From Arenibacterium halophilum (GTDB lineage Bacteria > Pseudomonadota > Alphaproteobacteria > Rhodobacterales > Rhodobacteraceae): a stretch of 64,000 nt of DNA. Shown piece after piece: positions 53,214-62,590 of the stretch (within the stretch, counting starts at the first letter, position 1; the number at the start of each line of letters is the position of its first letter). The stretch covers positions 496,001 through 560,000 of the forward strand of contig NZ_VCPC01000003.1 of assembly GCF_005938225.1 (NCBI RefSeq). Reading direction: 5' to 3'. The position numbers and the translations under genes were made by a program. Under the pieces are notes generated by a model that made no database searches, was not told the origin of the DNA, and worked only from the letters and a program-made list of their open reading frames with translations.

Positions 53214-53864
53214 ATGATGATGACAACCCGTTCCTCCGAGCAGACCACGGCGGCGCACGACCGGCTGTACCGGGCGCTGCGCACGCGGATCATGCATGGC
53301 GAACTGGCCCCCGGTCAGGCGCTGACCCTGCGCGGCATCGGGCGCGACTATGACGTGTCGATGACCCCCGCGCGCGAGGCGCTGCGGCGGCTGGTGGCAG
53401 AGGGCGCGCTGTTCCTGTCGTCCTCGGGGCGCGTCTCGACCCCCGAACTGAGCAATGAGCGCATCGAGGAACTGGCCGCCCTGCGCGCCCTGCTGGAAGT
53501 TGAGCTGGCATCCCGTGCTTTGCCGCGCGCGCATATGGCGTTGATCGACCGGCTGCAAACCATCAACGCCACGATTGGCGAGGTGGTCGTGAACCGGGAC
53601 GCGGTGGGCTATATCCGCACCAATCTTGAATTTCACCGCACGCTGTACCTGCGGGCGCAGGCACCTGCGATGCTGGCGATGGCCGAAACCGTCTGGCTGC
53701 AACTGGGGCCGACGATGCGCGCGCTCTATGGCCGTTTGCGGCGCACCGACCCGCCGCATTACCACAAGCTGATCATCGCCGCGCTGAAGGCGGGGGACGA
53801 ACCCGGCCTGCGCCTTGCCGTGCGTTCTGACGTGACGCAGGGGCTGCGGATGCTGGCGGGCTAG
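53214..53864 (+). CDS. GntR family regulator (FCD/FadR subfamily)
   Basis: A 216-residue regulator. The winged helix is at residues 14-75 (RLYRALRTRIMHGELAPGQA, then VSMTPAREALRRLVAEGAL). The all-helical FCD effector domain follows (ELAALRALLEVELASRALP, YIRTNLEFHRTLY, with potential metal-binding His and Asp). It probably responds to a carboxylic or amino acid ligand. It is followed 3 bases later by an APC-type transporter gene, which it likely controls. Confidence 0.9.
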   Translation: MMMTTRSSEQTTAAHDRLYRALRTRIMHGELAPGQALTLRGIGRDYDVSMTPAREALRRLVAEGALFLSSSGRVSTPELSNERIEELAALRALLEVELASRALPRAHMALIDRLQTINATIGEVVVNRDAVGYIRTNLEFHRTLYLRAQAPAMLAMAETVWLQLGPTMRALYGRLRRTDPPHYHKLIIAALKAGDEPGLRLAVRSDVTQGLRMLAG

Positions 53865-53867
53865 GCT

Positions 53868-55046
53868 GTGCTGAACGTCGCCATCGTGGCCGTGACCCTG
53901 GCTGTTGGCGCGGCCTTGTGCCTTCCGTCGCTGGCCCGGGCGACCCTGTGGCGGGCGACGATGACGCCGCTGGCCTCGATCATCGGCAGCGGGTTCCTTG
54001 TGCTGGGGCCGATACTGACGGTGTCCTATGGCTATTACGCGCCGCTGGTGATGGCGGCGCTGTGCGGGGTGGCGTGGCTGTTCGGCGGGGCGATCCGGGC
54101 CAATATTGCCTACCTGGCCGAGGCAGATCCGTCCGGGCGGCGCGACCGTGCCGTGGAAACGCTGGCCTCGTGGGTGCTGGGCAGTGCCTATGTGATTTCG
54201 GTCGCCTATTACCTGAACCTGTTCGGTGCCTTTGGCCTGCGGCTGACGCCATGGGACGGGGTGGGAAATGCGCGGGTGCTGACCACGGTGATGTTTGCGA
54301 TCATCCTGGCCGTGGGCTGGACGCGCGGCTTTGGCGCGCTGGAGCGGATGGAACGCCTTGCCGTGGGGCTTAAGCTGGCGATCATCGGCGGGCTGCTGTT
54401 CGGGCTGGCGGTGCATTTCACCGACACCGCACAGCAGGGCGCGCTGGTCTGGCCTGCGCCGCACCTGTCGGGATGGGGGGCGCTGACGCTGGCCTTCGGG
54501 TTGATCGTGACCGTGCAGGGGTTCGAAACATCGCGCTATTTATCTAGCTACGACGCGGGCGTGCGCATTGCCTCGATGAGGCTGGCGCAGGGCATCGCGG
54601 CGGCGATCTACATGGTCTACCTGCTGCTGCTGGCCTATGCCTTTGACGTGGGGCAGGGCGACCTGACGGAAACCGCGATCATCTCGATGTTGCAGGTGGT
54701 GGCGCCGGTGCTGTCGATCCTGTTGGTGGTGGCGGCGCTGAGCGCGCAGTTCAGTGCGGCACTGGCCGATACCGGCGGGGCGGGCGGGCTGTTCACGGAA
54801 CTCACCGGCGGGAGGATCGGGCCGCGGCAGGCTTATGCGCTGCTGGTGGCCGCCGGGGTGTCGCTGACATGGGTGGCCGATGTGTTCGAAATCATCAGCT
54901 ATGCCTCGCGCGCATTCGCGCTGTATTACGCGGTGCAGGCGTGGCTGGCGGGGCATCGCGCGGGGCCGGGGCGGGCGCGAACAGGGTATCGGGGGCTGGC
55001 GCTGTTGGGGCTGGCGATGGCGATCTTTGGCGCGCCGGTAGAATAG
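53868..55046 (+). CDS. APC-superfamily-like amino acid permease
   Basis: A 392-residue inner-membrane protein with about 11 hydrophobic segments, starting at GTG 53868. Helix 1 (TLAVGAALCLPSLARATLW), SIIGSGFLVLGPIL and GLIVTVQGFETSRYLSSYD resemble amino acid/polyamine transporters. It is shorter than standard 12-TM members and the substrate cannot be read. It is in an operon with the GntR gene. Confidence 0.7.
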   Translation: MLNVAIVAVTLAVGAALCLPSLARATLWRATMTPLASIIGSGFLVLGPILTVSYGYYAPLVMAALCGVAWLFGGAIRANIAYLAEADPSGRRDRAVETLASWVLGSAYVISVAYYLNLFGAFGLRLTPWDGVGNARVLTTVMFAIILAVGWTRGFGALERMERLAVGLKLAIIGGLLFGLAVHFTDTAQQGALVWPAPHLSGWGALTLAFGLIVTVQGFETSRYLSSYDAGVRIASMRLAQGIAAAIYMVYLLLLAYAFDVGQGDLTETAIISMLQVVAPVLSILLVVAALSAQFSAALADTGGAGGLFTELTGGRIGPRQAYALLVAAGVSLTWVADVFEIISYASRAFALYYAVQAWLAGHRAGPGRARTGYRGLALLGLAMAIFGAPVE

Positions 55047-55169
55047 CGTTGGTCGAATGGCGCTGAGGGGCAAACGAATTGCATGTTGCGCCGCGCGCGC
55101 TTTAGGATTGCGGCAGGGTGCGATCGGTGGTCAAACCGCCGCGCACGCATCGACTGGGAGGAAACCGAG

Positions 55170-56183
55170 ATGACCACTTTCACACGTCGCGGGGCATTGG
55201 GCCTTGCGGGCGGTGCCGCCGTTCTGCCGCTGCTGGGCGCGCCGGCCCTGGCCAACACCAAAACCACCGTAGGCGCGCTGCGCTTTACCAGCCACGCGGC
55301 CAGCTTTGTCGCTTTTGAACGCGGCTATTTCACCGACGAAGGGCTGGATGTTGATTTCAAGTTCTTCGAGGCGGCGCAGCCGATGGCCGTGGCGATTGCC
55401 TCGCGCGATGCTGATTTCGGCGTGACCTCGATCACCGGTGGTCTGATCAGCCTTGCCGAAAAAGGCGCGGCCAAGGTGATTGGCGGCGCGCTGAGCGAAG
55501 AAAAAGGCATCGACGGGCAGATGATTCTGGCCTCGAATGCCGCGTATGAGGCCGGTCTGACCGCCCCCGATCAGCTGGACGGCAAGACCTTTGCCGTGAC
55601 GCAGCCCGGATCGTCGTTCCACTACATGGGCGCCAAGATCGCCGCAGCCGAGGGCGCAAGCCTCAGCTTCAAGCCGCTGCAAAAGGTCGGCGCGATCATC
55701 GGCGCGATGAAATCCGGCCAGGTCGACGCCTGGACGATCGTGCCGCACATCGGCAAGGCGCTGACCGGCGGTGGCGCGGTGCAGCAAATCGGCATGGTTG
55801 CCGACTACCTGCCTGGCTATCAGGTCACGACGCTGTTCACCTCGGCCCAGAATGCCGAGAACGACCGCGCCAAGACCGAGGCGTTCCTGCGCGCTTTCTC
55901 GCGCGGGGCCGACGATTTCAACGCCGCGCTGGTCGACAAGACGGCGGGCGATGACGCGGCCGAAGAAATGGTCAAGCTGGTGCACAAATACGTCTACACC
56001 GACCGTCCCTACGACAAGGCCAAGCCGTCGATCGTGAACGGCGCGATGCGGATCAACAAGAACGCTGCGCTGAACATGGCCTCGGTCGAAGATCAGCTGG
56101 GCTGGTTCAAGTCCGAAGGCCTGGTCAAGGACAGCATCACCACCGAAACGCTGGTCGATTCCTCTTACGCCGAGGCGATCTAG
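55170..56183 (+). CDS. ABC transporter substrate-binding protein (NMT1/SsuA-like)
   Basis: A 337-residue periplasmic solute-binding protein of the NMT1/THI5-like fold. The Tat-like signal FTRRGALGLAGGAAVLPLLG ends at ALA-NT. The mature part starts TVGALRFTSHAASFVAFERG and has TVTQPGSS-like (FAVTQPGSSFHYMGAKIAA) and VDAWTIVPHIGKALTGGG segments. The family binds aromatic precursors, sulfonates or nitrate-like ligands; the ligand here is unknown. GGGAGGA precedes ATG 55170. First gene of an importer operon. Confidence 0.88.
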   Translation: MTTFTRRGALGLAGGAAVLPLLGAPALANTKTTVGALRFTSHAASFVAFERGYFTDEGLDVDFKFFEAAQPMAVAIASRDADFGVTSITGGLISLAEKGAAKVIGGALSEEKGIDGQMILASNAAYEAGLTAPDQLDGKTFAVTQPGSSFHYMGAKIAAAEGASLSFKPLQKVGAIIGAMKSGQVDAWTIVPHIGKALTGGGAVQQIGMVADYLPGYQVTTLFTSAQNAENDRAKTEAFLRAFSRGADDFNAALVDKTAGDDAAEEMVKLVHKYVYTDRPYDKAKPSIVNGAMRINKNAALNMASVEDQLGWFKSEGLVKDSITTETLVDSSYAEAI

Positions 56184-56240
56184 GGCAAGACACGGGCGGG
56201 CCTTTGCGGGCCTGCCCGATCACACGAAGGGCAGGGTACG

Positions 56241-57008
56241 ATGGACCTGACACTGGCCAATATCACGCACCACTACAGCGGGCTGCCGGTGCTTCAGGAT
56301 ATTTCTCTGCACATCCCGGCGGGGCAAATCCTGTGCATCGTCGGGCCCTCGGGCTGTGGCAAATCCACCCTGTTGCGGCTGATCGGCGGGCTGGAGCGCC
56401 CCGACGAAGGCGACGTGCTGCAACTGGGCGCGCCGCCGCCCGATTGCCTGAACCCGCTGACCTATGTGTTTCAGGATTTCGCGCTGCTGCCCTGGCGCAC
56501 CGTACGCGGCAATATCTCACTGGTGCTGGAAGATCACGGGCTGAAGGGCGCCGAGGCCGAGCGGATCATTTCCGACGTGCTGGCGCGCACCAACCTGTCG
56601 GATTTCGGCAAGGCGCTGCCGCGCCAACTGTCGGGCGGCATGAAGCAACGCGTGGCGATCGCCCGCGCGCTGGCGGTGAACCCGGCGGCGATGCTGCTGG
56701 ACGAACCGCTGTCGGCGCTGGATGCGCAGACCCGCGAGCTGCTGATGGAAGACCTGCTGGCGCTTTGGGCACGGCAGCCATTCACCGGCATCTATGTCAC
56801 CCACAACCTGTCCGAGGCGGTGCGCCTTGGTCATTCCATCGCCGTGTTGTCGCGCCGCCCGGGCCGCATCCGCGAGGTCATCACCATCGACACGCCCCCG
56901 CCCGACCGCCGCGCGGGCGATGCCCGTCTGGACGAGGTGCAGGCCCACCTTTGGTCGCTCATGCGGGACGAGGCGAAGGCCGCCGATCAGGAGCTGCTGA
57001 ATGTCTGA
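56241..57008 (+). CDS. ABC transporter ATP-binding protein
   Basis: A 255-residue nucleotide-binding subunit. Walker A is GPSGCGKSTLLR (residues 35-46), the Q-loop is VFQDFALLPW, the signature is QLSGGMKQRVAIARAL, Walker B is AMLLDEPLSALD and the H-loop is VTHNLSEA. It is of the SsuB/TauB/NrtD type. It overlaps the permease gene by 8 bases and is 57 bases after the binding-protein gene. Confidence 0.94.
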   Translation: MDLTLANITHHYSGLPVLQDISLHIPAGQILCIVGPSGCGKSTLLRLIGGLERPDEGDVLQLGAPPPDCLNPLTYVFQDFALLPWRTVRGNISLVLEDHGLKGAEAERIISDVLARTNLSDFGKALPRQLSGGMKQRVAIARALAVNPAAMLLDEPLSALDAQTRELLMEDLLALWARQPFTGIYVTHNLSEAVRLGHSIAVLSRRPGRIREVITIDTPPPDRRAGDARLDEVQAHLWSLMRDEAKAADQELLNV

Positions 57009-57816
57009 CGCCACTTTGCCCGATACAGCCACTCCTCGCCCGGTGCCGTTCCGCGGCGGCGGGTTCCGCCCCGTCGCCAAGCGTGGCGTGGGCCTGGCGG
57101 TGTTCGTGGTGCTGCTGCTGGTCATCGAATGGGGCACCCGGGCCGGCTGGATCGGCAACCTGACCCTGCCGCGCCCGTCCGATGTCGGCGCCGCGCTGGT
57201 CGAACTCTACCAATCGGGGATGCTCTGGACGCACCTTGGCCCCTCGCTGGCACGCCTTGCCGTCGGCTCGCTGCTGGGCATCAGCGCCGGCATCGGCGTG
57301 GGCGTGCTGATCGGGCTGTTCAGCTATATCCGTGCCGGTCTGGTGCCGCTGGTGGCCGCGCTGTTCCCGATCCCGAAAATCGCGCTGCTGCCGCTGTTCG
57401 TGATCTGGTTCGGCATCGACGAGGGGTCGAAATACGCGCTGATCGCGCTGGGCACCTTCACGCCCACGGTGGTGTCGACCTATGGCGCCGTCGACAACGT
57501 GGACCGCGCGCTGGTGCGCATGGGGCAAAGCTTCGGCCTTGGCTGGTGGTCGATCGTGCGCAAGATCATCCTGCCCGGCGCGCTGCCCGGCATCCTCTCG
57601 GGCCTGCGCGTGTCGCTGGCGATTGGCATCATCCTGCTGGTCGCGGCGGAAATGCTGGGCGCCGAACACGGCATCGGGGCCTACGTGCTGCAAGCCGGGT
57701 CGCTCTACGATCTCGAACGGCTGTTCGCGGGCGTGGTGATCCTGTCGGCGCTGGGCGTGGTCACAAGCTGGGTGATCGGGCTGGTCGAAAAACGCCTGCT
57801 ACGCTGGCGTGGCTAG
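57001..57816 (+). CDS. ABC transporter permease (SsuC/TauC-like)
   Basis: A 271-residue inner-membrane subunit with about six helices (LAVFVVLLLVIEWGTRAGW, LAVGSLLGISAGIGVGVLIG, LVPLVAALFPIPKIALLPLF). Its EAA-type loop contacts the ATPase (GWWSIVRKIILPGALPGILS). It completes a three-gene NMT1-type importer. Its stop overlaps that of the convergent exonuclease gene by 4 bases. Confidence 0.93.
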   Translation: MSDATLPDTATPRPVPFRGGGFRPVAKRGVGLAVFVVLLLVIEWGTRAGWIGNLTLPRPSDVGAALVELYQSGMLWTHLGPSLARLAVGSLLGISAGIGVGVLIGLFSYIRAGLVPLVAALFPIPKIALLPLFVIWFGIDEGSKYALIALGTFTPTVVSTYGAVDNVDRALVRMGQSFGLGWWSIVRKIILPGALPGILSGLRVSLAIGIILLVAAEMLGAEHGIGAYVLQAGSLYDLERLFAGVVILSALGVVTSWVIGLVEKRLLRWRG

Positions 57817-58421
57817 GCGAAGGCGGCGGGCGTCAGCGCGCCGTTTCGCAGCAGCTGTTGCAACGTGAAGGCCACGCCAAGCGCATCATCCAGCGCGTCA
57901 TGCCCGCGCAGCGGCGGATGGTCGACCTTGTAATAGTCGGCCAAAGTGTTGCTGCGCGTGCAGATCAGATCGTCATAGGGCATCCCGGCGGCCAACAGCA
58001 GATCGCAGGCATTGGCAAACCGCGTGGCCGGGATCGGCGGGGCGATCCCGTCAATATAACAGCTGATCGCCAGCATGTTGAATTCATCCTTGCCCCAGGA
58101 CCACAGCCGCGCATCGCCTGCAAACGCGGCCACCTGCGCCAGCGCATCGGCCAGCGGCAGGCCGTCACTGTCCAGCACATCTTCGGTGATGCCGGTCAGC
58201 CGGGTGAACAGCGGGTCCAGCGCCACCCGCTTGCCGTGTCGGTCGCGCGGAATAACGTGCAGGCGCAGCGTCTCGGCAATGGCGAACTCATCGCCCAACT
58301 CCAGCCGCGCCAGCCCGATCTGAGCCACCACAGGGTCGGGATCGCGCGGGCCGCACCAGAACCGCGAAGGCGCGCCCTCGGCGGTCAGGAATTCGCAGTC
58401 GAAGATCACGGCATGGCTCAT
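57813..58421 (-). CDS. DEDDh 3'-5' exonuclease-like protein
   Basis: A 202-residue RNase-H-fold exonuclease. Catalytic acids are Asp8 and Glu10 (VIFDCEFLT), the Asp of LWSWGKDEFNML, and the His and Asp of RGHDALDDALGV. This DEDDh pattern is shared with RNase T and DnaQ-type enzymes. The substrate (RNA or DNA) is unknown. It lies 18 bases after accA on the same strand. Confidence 0.85.
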   Translation of the reverse strand: MSHAVIFDCEFLTAEGAPSRFWCGPRDPDPVVAQIGLARLELGDEFAIAETLRLHVIPRDRHGKRVALDPLFTRLTGITEDVLDSDGLPLADALAQVAAFAGDARLWSWGKDEFNMLAISCYIDGIAPPIPATRFANACDLLLAAGMPYDDLICTRSNTLADYYKVDHPPLRGHDALDDALGVAFTLQQLLRNGALTPAAFA

Positions 58422-58439
58422 GCCCGCGCCCCCTTGGGC

Positions 58440-59402
58440 TTAGGCGGCCAGCCCTTTGGCCCCCATGTTCAGGAACTTCTGGCGGCGGTCATTGACCAGT
58501 GTGCCGCCATCCTTCTTCGCCAGCTCTTTCAGCATGGCCGAAATCGACTTGCCCACCGCCGCGATGGTCGCCGCCTTGTCGCGATGCGCCCCGCCGCGCG
58601 GCTCGGGTATGATCCGGTCAATCACGCCCAGCGCCTTCAGCTCGTCCGCCGTCATCCGCATCGCCTCAGCGGCTTCGCGCATCTTCTCGGAATCCTTCCA
58701 CAGGATCGAGGCGCAGCCCTCGGGTGTGATGACCGAGTAGACCGAATGCTCCAGCATTGCGACCCGGTTCGCCGTGGCAAAGGCCACCGCCCCACCGGAA
58801 CCGCCTTCGCCCACGATGACCGACACCAGCGGCACGCCGATTTGCAGGCATTTCTCGGTCGAGCGGGCAATCGCCTCGGACTGGCCGCGCTCTTCCGCGC
58901 CCTTGCCGGGATAGGCGCCTGGGGTGTCGACCAGCGTGATCACCGGCAATCCGAACTTGCCCGCCATCTCCATCAGGCGGATCGCCTTGCGATATCCCTC
59001 GGGGCGCGCCATGCCGAAATTGCGGTCGATCCGGCTCTTGGTGTCGTTGCCTTTTTCATGGCCGATCACCATTACAGGCTGATCCTCGAACCGGGCCAAC
59101 CCGCCCATCACGGCGTGATCGTCGGCAAAATTCCTGTCACCCGCCAGCGGCGTGAACTCTGTGAACAGCGCCGCGATGTAATCCTGGCAATGGGGCCGCT
59201 CAGGGTGGCGCGCAACCTGACATTTCCGCCAGGGCGTCAGATCTTTGTACAGATCGTTCAACAGCTGCACCGCCTTGGCATCCAGCGCCTTGGCTTCGCT
59301 TTCCACGTCCATTTCCGCATTCGCGCGGCCCAAGGCGCGAAGCTCTTCGGCCTTGCCTTCGATTTCGGCCAGCGGTTTCTCGAAATCCAGATACTGGGTC
59401 AT
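58440..59402 (-). CDS. accA: Acetyl-CoA carboxylase carboxyltransferase subunit alpha
   Basis: A 320-residue subunit of acetyl-CoA carboxylase, which makes malonyl-CoA for fatty acid synthesis. It starts [20 protein letters not shown], with [60 protein letters not shown] and [20 protein letters not shown], all diagnostic. Length and start agree with the family. Confidence 0.97.
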   Translation of the reverse strand: MTQYLDFEKPLAEIEGKAEELRALGRANAEMDVESEAKALDAKAVQLLNDLYKDLTPWRKCQVARHPERPHCQDYIAALFTEFTPLAGDRNFADDHAVMGGLARFEDQPVMVIGHEKGNDTKSRIDRNFGMARPEGYRKAIRLMEMAGKFGLPVITLVDTPGAYPGKGAEERGQSEAIARSTEKCLQIGVPLVSVIVGEGGSGGAVAFATANRVAMLEHSVYSVITPEGCASILWKDSEKMREAAEAMRMTADELKALGVIDRIIPEPRGGAHRDKAATIAAVGKSISAMLKELAKKDGGTLVNDRRQKFLNMGAKGLAA

Positions 59403-59483
59403 GCGGTGCCCTGTCGCAGTTGTTCGCGCCCCGTATATGACCCTGCGGGCGCGGCATTGCAACTCGGCAAGCGGCACGTCGCC

Positions 59484-60074
59484 TTAGGCGACTACCGGGT
59501 ACAGCGACAGCACCAGCAGCAGGGCCATCGCGCGGTTGAACATGACCAGCCGCCGCGGCTGCGCCAAAAGGCGCGCCATCTGCTGGCCCGCAACGGTCCA
59601 CGATCCGACCGAGGGCAGGTTGACCAGGCCAAAGACCAGCCCGACAAGCAGGACCATCCCAAATCCGCCCGCGGGCGTGTAGGCCGTGACACCGGTCAGC
59701 GCCATCGCCCAGGCCTTGGGGTTGACCCATTGAAACGCGGCGACCTGCAGAAATGTCATCGGCCGGCTCTTGGCCCGCGCGCCGTCTGGCGCACCCGCAT
59801 TGGCAATCTTCCACGCCAGCCACAGCAGATAGACAACCGAGACGACCCGCAGAATGTCGCGGGCCACCGGAAACGCCTGAAACAACCCGGCAACCCCGGC
59901 CCCCATTGCCAGAACCATCACGACAAAACCGATCGCCACGCCCAGCATGTGCGGCACGCTGCGCCGAAACCCAAAATTCGCCCCGGATGCCATCAGCATC
60001 AGGTTGTTCGGCCCCGGCGTGATTGACGAGACGAAGGCAAACAGCACTAGGCCGGTGAAAAGCTCGGGTGTCAT
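59484..60074 (-). CDS. LysE family amino acid exporter
   Basis: A 196-residue inner-membrane protein with six hydrophobic segments. The N-terminal motif FAFVSSITPGPNNLMLMASG is diagnostic of LysE/RhtB translocators. It also has VVYLLWLAWKIANAG and QWVNPKAWAMALTGV. The start at 60074 gives the family length. The exported compound (an amino acid or related metabolite) is not determinable. Confidence 0.93.
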   Translation of the reverse strand: MTPELFTGLVLFAFVSSITPGPNNLMLMASGANFGFRRSVPHMLGVAIGFVVMVLAMGAGVAGLFQAFPVARDILRVVSVVYLLWLAWKIANAGAPDGARAKSRPMTFLQVAAFQWVNPKAWAMALTGVTAYTPAGGFGMVLLVGLVFGLVNLPSVGSWTVAGQQMARLLAQPRRLVMFNRAMALLLVLSLYPVVA

Positions 60075-60189
60075 TGCGCCACTTTGCACGCGCGCGAAAG
60101 AAAGGAAATTGCCAAATGTAACGCGGCCCGCGATCCCGCGCCCGTTAGCCCCGACCTGCGACAGGAAACAGGGGCGCGAAAAACCGCAC

Positions 60190-60240
60190 CCCTGTTTCAC
60201 TATTCTTAAAATACTCCCGCCGGAGGCGGTGCACCGCCTC
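60190..60240 (-). repeat. Repeat variant with 18-bp palindrome at the mcl1 3' end (likely terminator)
   Basis: On the minus strand the perfect palindrome GAGGCGGTGCACCGCCTC (60240-60223) overlaps the mcl1 stop codon. It is followed by CGGCGGGAGTATTTTAAGAA and TAGTGAAACAGGGG. Hairpin plus TATTTT fits an intrinsic terminator for mcl1. The tail GAATAGTGAAACAGGGG is identical to the one at 38349-38365. Confidence 0.7.
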
Positions 60241-61195
60241 AGCCCGCGATCAGCTCGGATTGACGAACGATCACCTCGGCCTGCTTGATGCTGGCAATAT
60301 CGACAAGGCGGCCTTTGTAGACAGTCGCACCTGCGCCGCTACGCTTGGCCTCTTCCATCGCGGCCAAGATCTCGCGCGCTTCCGTCACTTTTGACTCGGG
60401 CGGGGTGAACACCTCGTTTGCCAGTGCGACCTGCTTGGGGTGAATGGCCCATTTTCCCACCATGCCCAGCGTGGCCGACCGCAGCGCCTGCGCGCGGAAC
60501 CCGTCGTCATCGCTGAAATCGCCAAATGGCCCATCGACCGGCAACAACCCATGCGTCCGGCACGCCGCCACGATGGCGGTCTGCGCCCAATGCCACGGGT
60601 CCGACCAGTATTTCTGGCCATCGCGCAGCATATAGTAATCTTCCTGCGTGCCGCCGATTCCTGTAGTCTGCATTCCCATCGAGGCTGCAAAATCCGCGGC
60701 GCCCAAGCTCATCGCCTGCATCCGGGGCGAGGCCGCGGCAATCTCTTCCACATGCGACAGGCCCGCCGCGCTTTCGATGATCACTTCAAACGCGATCGGC
60801 TTGGTGCGGCCCTTCGCCCGCTCGATCGCCGTCACCAGCGCATCGACGGCATATATGTCCTCGGCGCAGCCCACCTTGGGGATCATGATCATGTCCAGCC
60901 GGTCCGAGGATTGCTCCAGAAGGTCCACCACGTCGCGATACCAATAGGGCGTGTCCAGCCCGTTGATCCGTACTGAAAGCGTCTTCTGGCCCCAGTCGAT
61001 GTCACCAATGGCCTCGATCACCAGCTTGCGCGCCTGTTCCTTGTCATCCGGCGCCACCGCATCTTCCAGATCAAGGTTGATCACATCGGCGTCGCTGGCG
61101 GCCATTTTCGGCGGCAGTTTGGTGTTCGAACCTGGCCCGAATAGCTGGCAGCGGTTTAGACGAGCTGGGGCGGGGGGTTGCAGGCGAAAGGACAT
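60239..61195 (-). CDS. mcl1: L-malyl-CoA/beta-methylmalyl-CoA lyase
   Basis: A 318-residue HpcH/HpaI-fold enzyme. In the ethylmalonyl-CoA pathway it cleaves beta-methylmalyl-CoA to glyoxylate and propionyl-CoA, and it condenses or splits malyl-CoA. Landmarks are NRCQLFGPGSNTKLPPKMAA, NLDLEDAVAPDDKEQA, SVRINGLDTPYWYRD, FEVIIESAAGL, QAMSLGAADFAASMGMQTTG and KWAIHPKQVALANEVF. The match to the Rhodobacter Mcl1 sequence as I recall it is close throughout. mce at 11.3 kb serves the propionyl-CoA branch of the same network. Confidence 0.95.
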   Translation of the reverse strand: MSFRLQPPAPARLNRCQLFGPGSNTKLPPKMAASDADVINLDLEDAVAPDDKEQARKLVIEAIGDIDWGQKTLSVRINGLDTPYWYRDVVDLLEQSSDRLDMIMIPKVGCAEDIYAVDALVTAIERAKGRTKPIAFEVIIESAAGLSHVEEIAAASPRMQAMSLGAADFAASMGMQTTGIGGTQEDYYMLRDGQKYWSDPWHWAQTAIVAACRTHGLLPVDGPFGDFSDDDGFRAQALRSATLGMVGKWAIHPKQVALANEVFTPPESKVTEAREILAAMEEAKRSGAGATVYKGRLVDIASIKQAEVIVRQSELIAG

Positions 61196-61558
61196 TAAAA
61201 CCTCCGGTACGAAAGGAAATTGCGCGATGCTCGCTTCATGGGTTATGAAATTGCGCTTGCCTTCGCAAGGCTATTTTGCAGTCGCAGCATGATCGCACGG
61301 AAGCTGATGCGAAACCGGGCATCAAATCCCTTTGTCAAATCCTGGCGGCACCTTGTCGGGATGTGCCTTGGATCACCTTGTGAAACCTGATTTCGGTCGT
61401 CCATGTCGGCAAACACGCAAGATTTTTGACGAAAAATCTTCTCTCGCGCAATATCATCCTGTTCGGTTGTGTCTTCTTGTGTGATTTCAACATGCATTTG
61501 AATGCACCCGTGGTTACGGTGGCGAGGTCAATATCGCGACACGCAAAGGAATCGCCCC
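61196..61558. other. Divergent intergenic region between mcl1 and dgcN, with hairpins
   Basis: 363 bases without a credible gene. It is AT-richer than average. It holds a perfect 9-bp inverted repeat AAGATTTTT-GACG-AAAAATCTT (61419-61440) and TGCATT-TG-AATGCA (61493-61506), the latter 53 bases before the dgcN start. Both are operator candidates. An AAAGGA ribosome site for dgcN is at its right end. Confidence 0.5.
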
Positions 61559-62560
61559 ATGATCGAGACTCCCTATCTGCTGTTTCTGGGCGACGCGCCC
61601 GATCCGCTGGCGGCCAAGGTGGCCCAGGGAATCAAGGACTGGCGGCCCGAGAATGCGGTGGGGCAGTACCGGATGGAGGGCTGCAAGGCCGATCTGAAGC
61701 TGACTGACATGACGCTGGCCGAGGCGCGCGACGCGGGCGCCAAGACCCTGGTGATCGGCGTGGCGAACCGGGGCGGTGTGATCAGCCAGGCCTGGAAAAA
61801 GGTCCTGGTGGCGGCGCTGGAAGAGGGATTTGATCTGGCCTCCGGCTTGCACAATCTGCTGCGCGATGAACCCGATCTGGTGGCAGTTGCCGAAGCCTGC
61901 GGGCGCAAGCTGCACGATGTGCGGATTCCGTCGGTCAAATATCCGATTGCCAATGGCGAAAAGCGCAGCGGCAAGCGGGTACTGGCGGTCGGCACCGATT
62001 GCAGCGTGGGCAAGATGTATACGGCGCTGGCGTTGGACACGGCGATGCGTGAGCGGGGCATGAAAAGCACTTTCCGCGCCACCGGACAGACGGGCATCCT
62101 GATCACCGGCGAAGGCGTGCCCCTGGACGCGGTGATCGCCGATTTCATGGCCGGGTCGATCGAATATCTGACGCCGGACAACGATGCCGATCACTGGGAC
62201 ATCATCGAGGGGCAGGGCAGCCTGTTCCATGTGTCCTATTCCGGTGTGACCATGGCGCTGATCCATGGTGGTCAGCCCGATGCGCTGATCCTGTGCCATG
62301 AACCCACGCGCGAGCACATGCGCGGGTTGCCGGGCTATCGCCTGCCAAGCCTCGAGGCCGTGCGCGACATGGCGCTGGAACTGGCGAAGGTCGCGAACCC
62401 CGGCTGCAAGGTGGTGGGCGTGTCGATCAATACCCAGCATCTGGGCGAGGAGGAGGCAGTGGCCTACATGGCCGAGGTCGAGGCGCGTCTGGGTCTGCCG
62501 ACCGTCGATCCGTTCCGTCAGGGCGCCGCGCGTCTGGCCGACGCCCTGGCCGCGCTTTAG
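61559..62560 (+). CDS. dgcN: D-glutamate N-acetyltransferase DgcN (DUF1611)
   Basis: A 333-residue protein of the DUF1611 family. Members named DgcN acetylate D-glutamate to N-acetyl-D-glutamate in marine D-amino-acid catabolism. It has a P-loop-like LAVGTDCSVGKMYTALALD, then TFRATGQTGILITGEGVPLD, HWDIIEGQGSLFHVSYSGV, CHEPTREHMRG and VVGVSINTQHL. It is followed by an enolase-superfamily racemase gene, the expected partner. ATG 61559 is chosen with AAAGGA 8 bases upstream. Confidence 0.9.
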   Translation: MIETPYLLFLGDAPDPLAAKVAQGIKDWRPENAVGQYRMEGCKADLKLTDMTLAEARDAGAKTLVIGVANRGGVISQAWKKVLVAALEEGFDLASGLHNLLRDEPDLVAVAEACGRKLHDVRIPSVKYPIANGEKRSGKRVLAVGTDCSVGKMYTALALDTAMRERGMKSTFRATGQTGILITGEGVPLDAVIADFMAGSIEYLTPDNDADHWDIIEGQGSLFHVSYSGVTMALIHGGQPDALILCHEPTREHMRGLPGYRLPSLEAVRDMALELAKVANPGCKVVGVSINTQHLGEEEAVAYMAEVEARLGLPTVDPFRQGAARLADALAAL

Positions 62561-62590
62561 CCGGCGGAACCGACTGCCGGGGGCGGGGAT

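Noticed and set aside
57129-60026. A 965-codon plus-strand frame running across the ABC permease, exonuclease, accA and lysE genes
   Set aside because: It crosses four well-supported genes on both strands and has shadow-type composition.
61243-61497. An 84-codon minus-strand frame between mcl1 and dgcN
   Set aside because: Codon use is atypical, the frame crosses both AT-rich inverted repeats, and it has no ribosome site or recognisable similarity.
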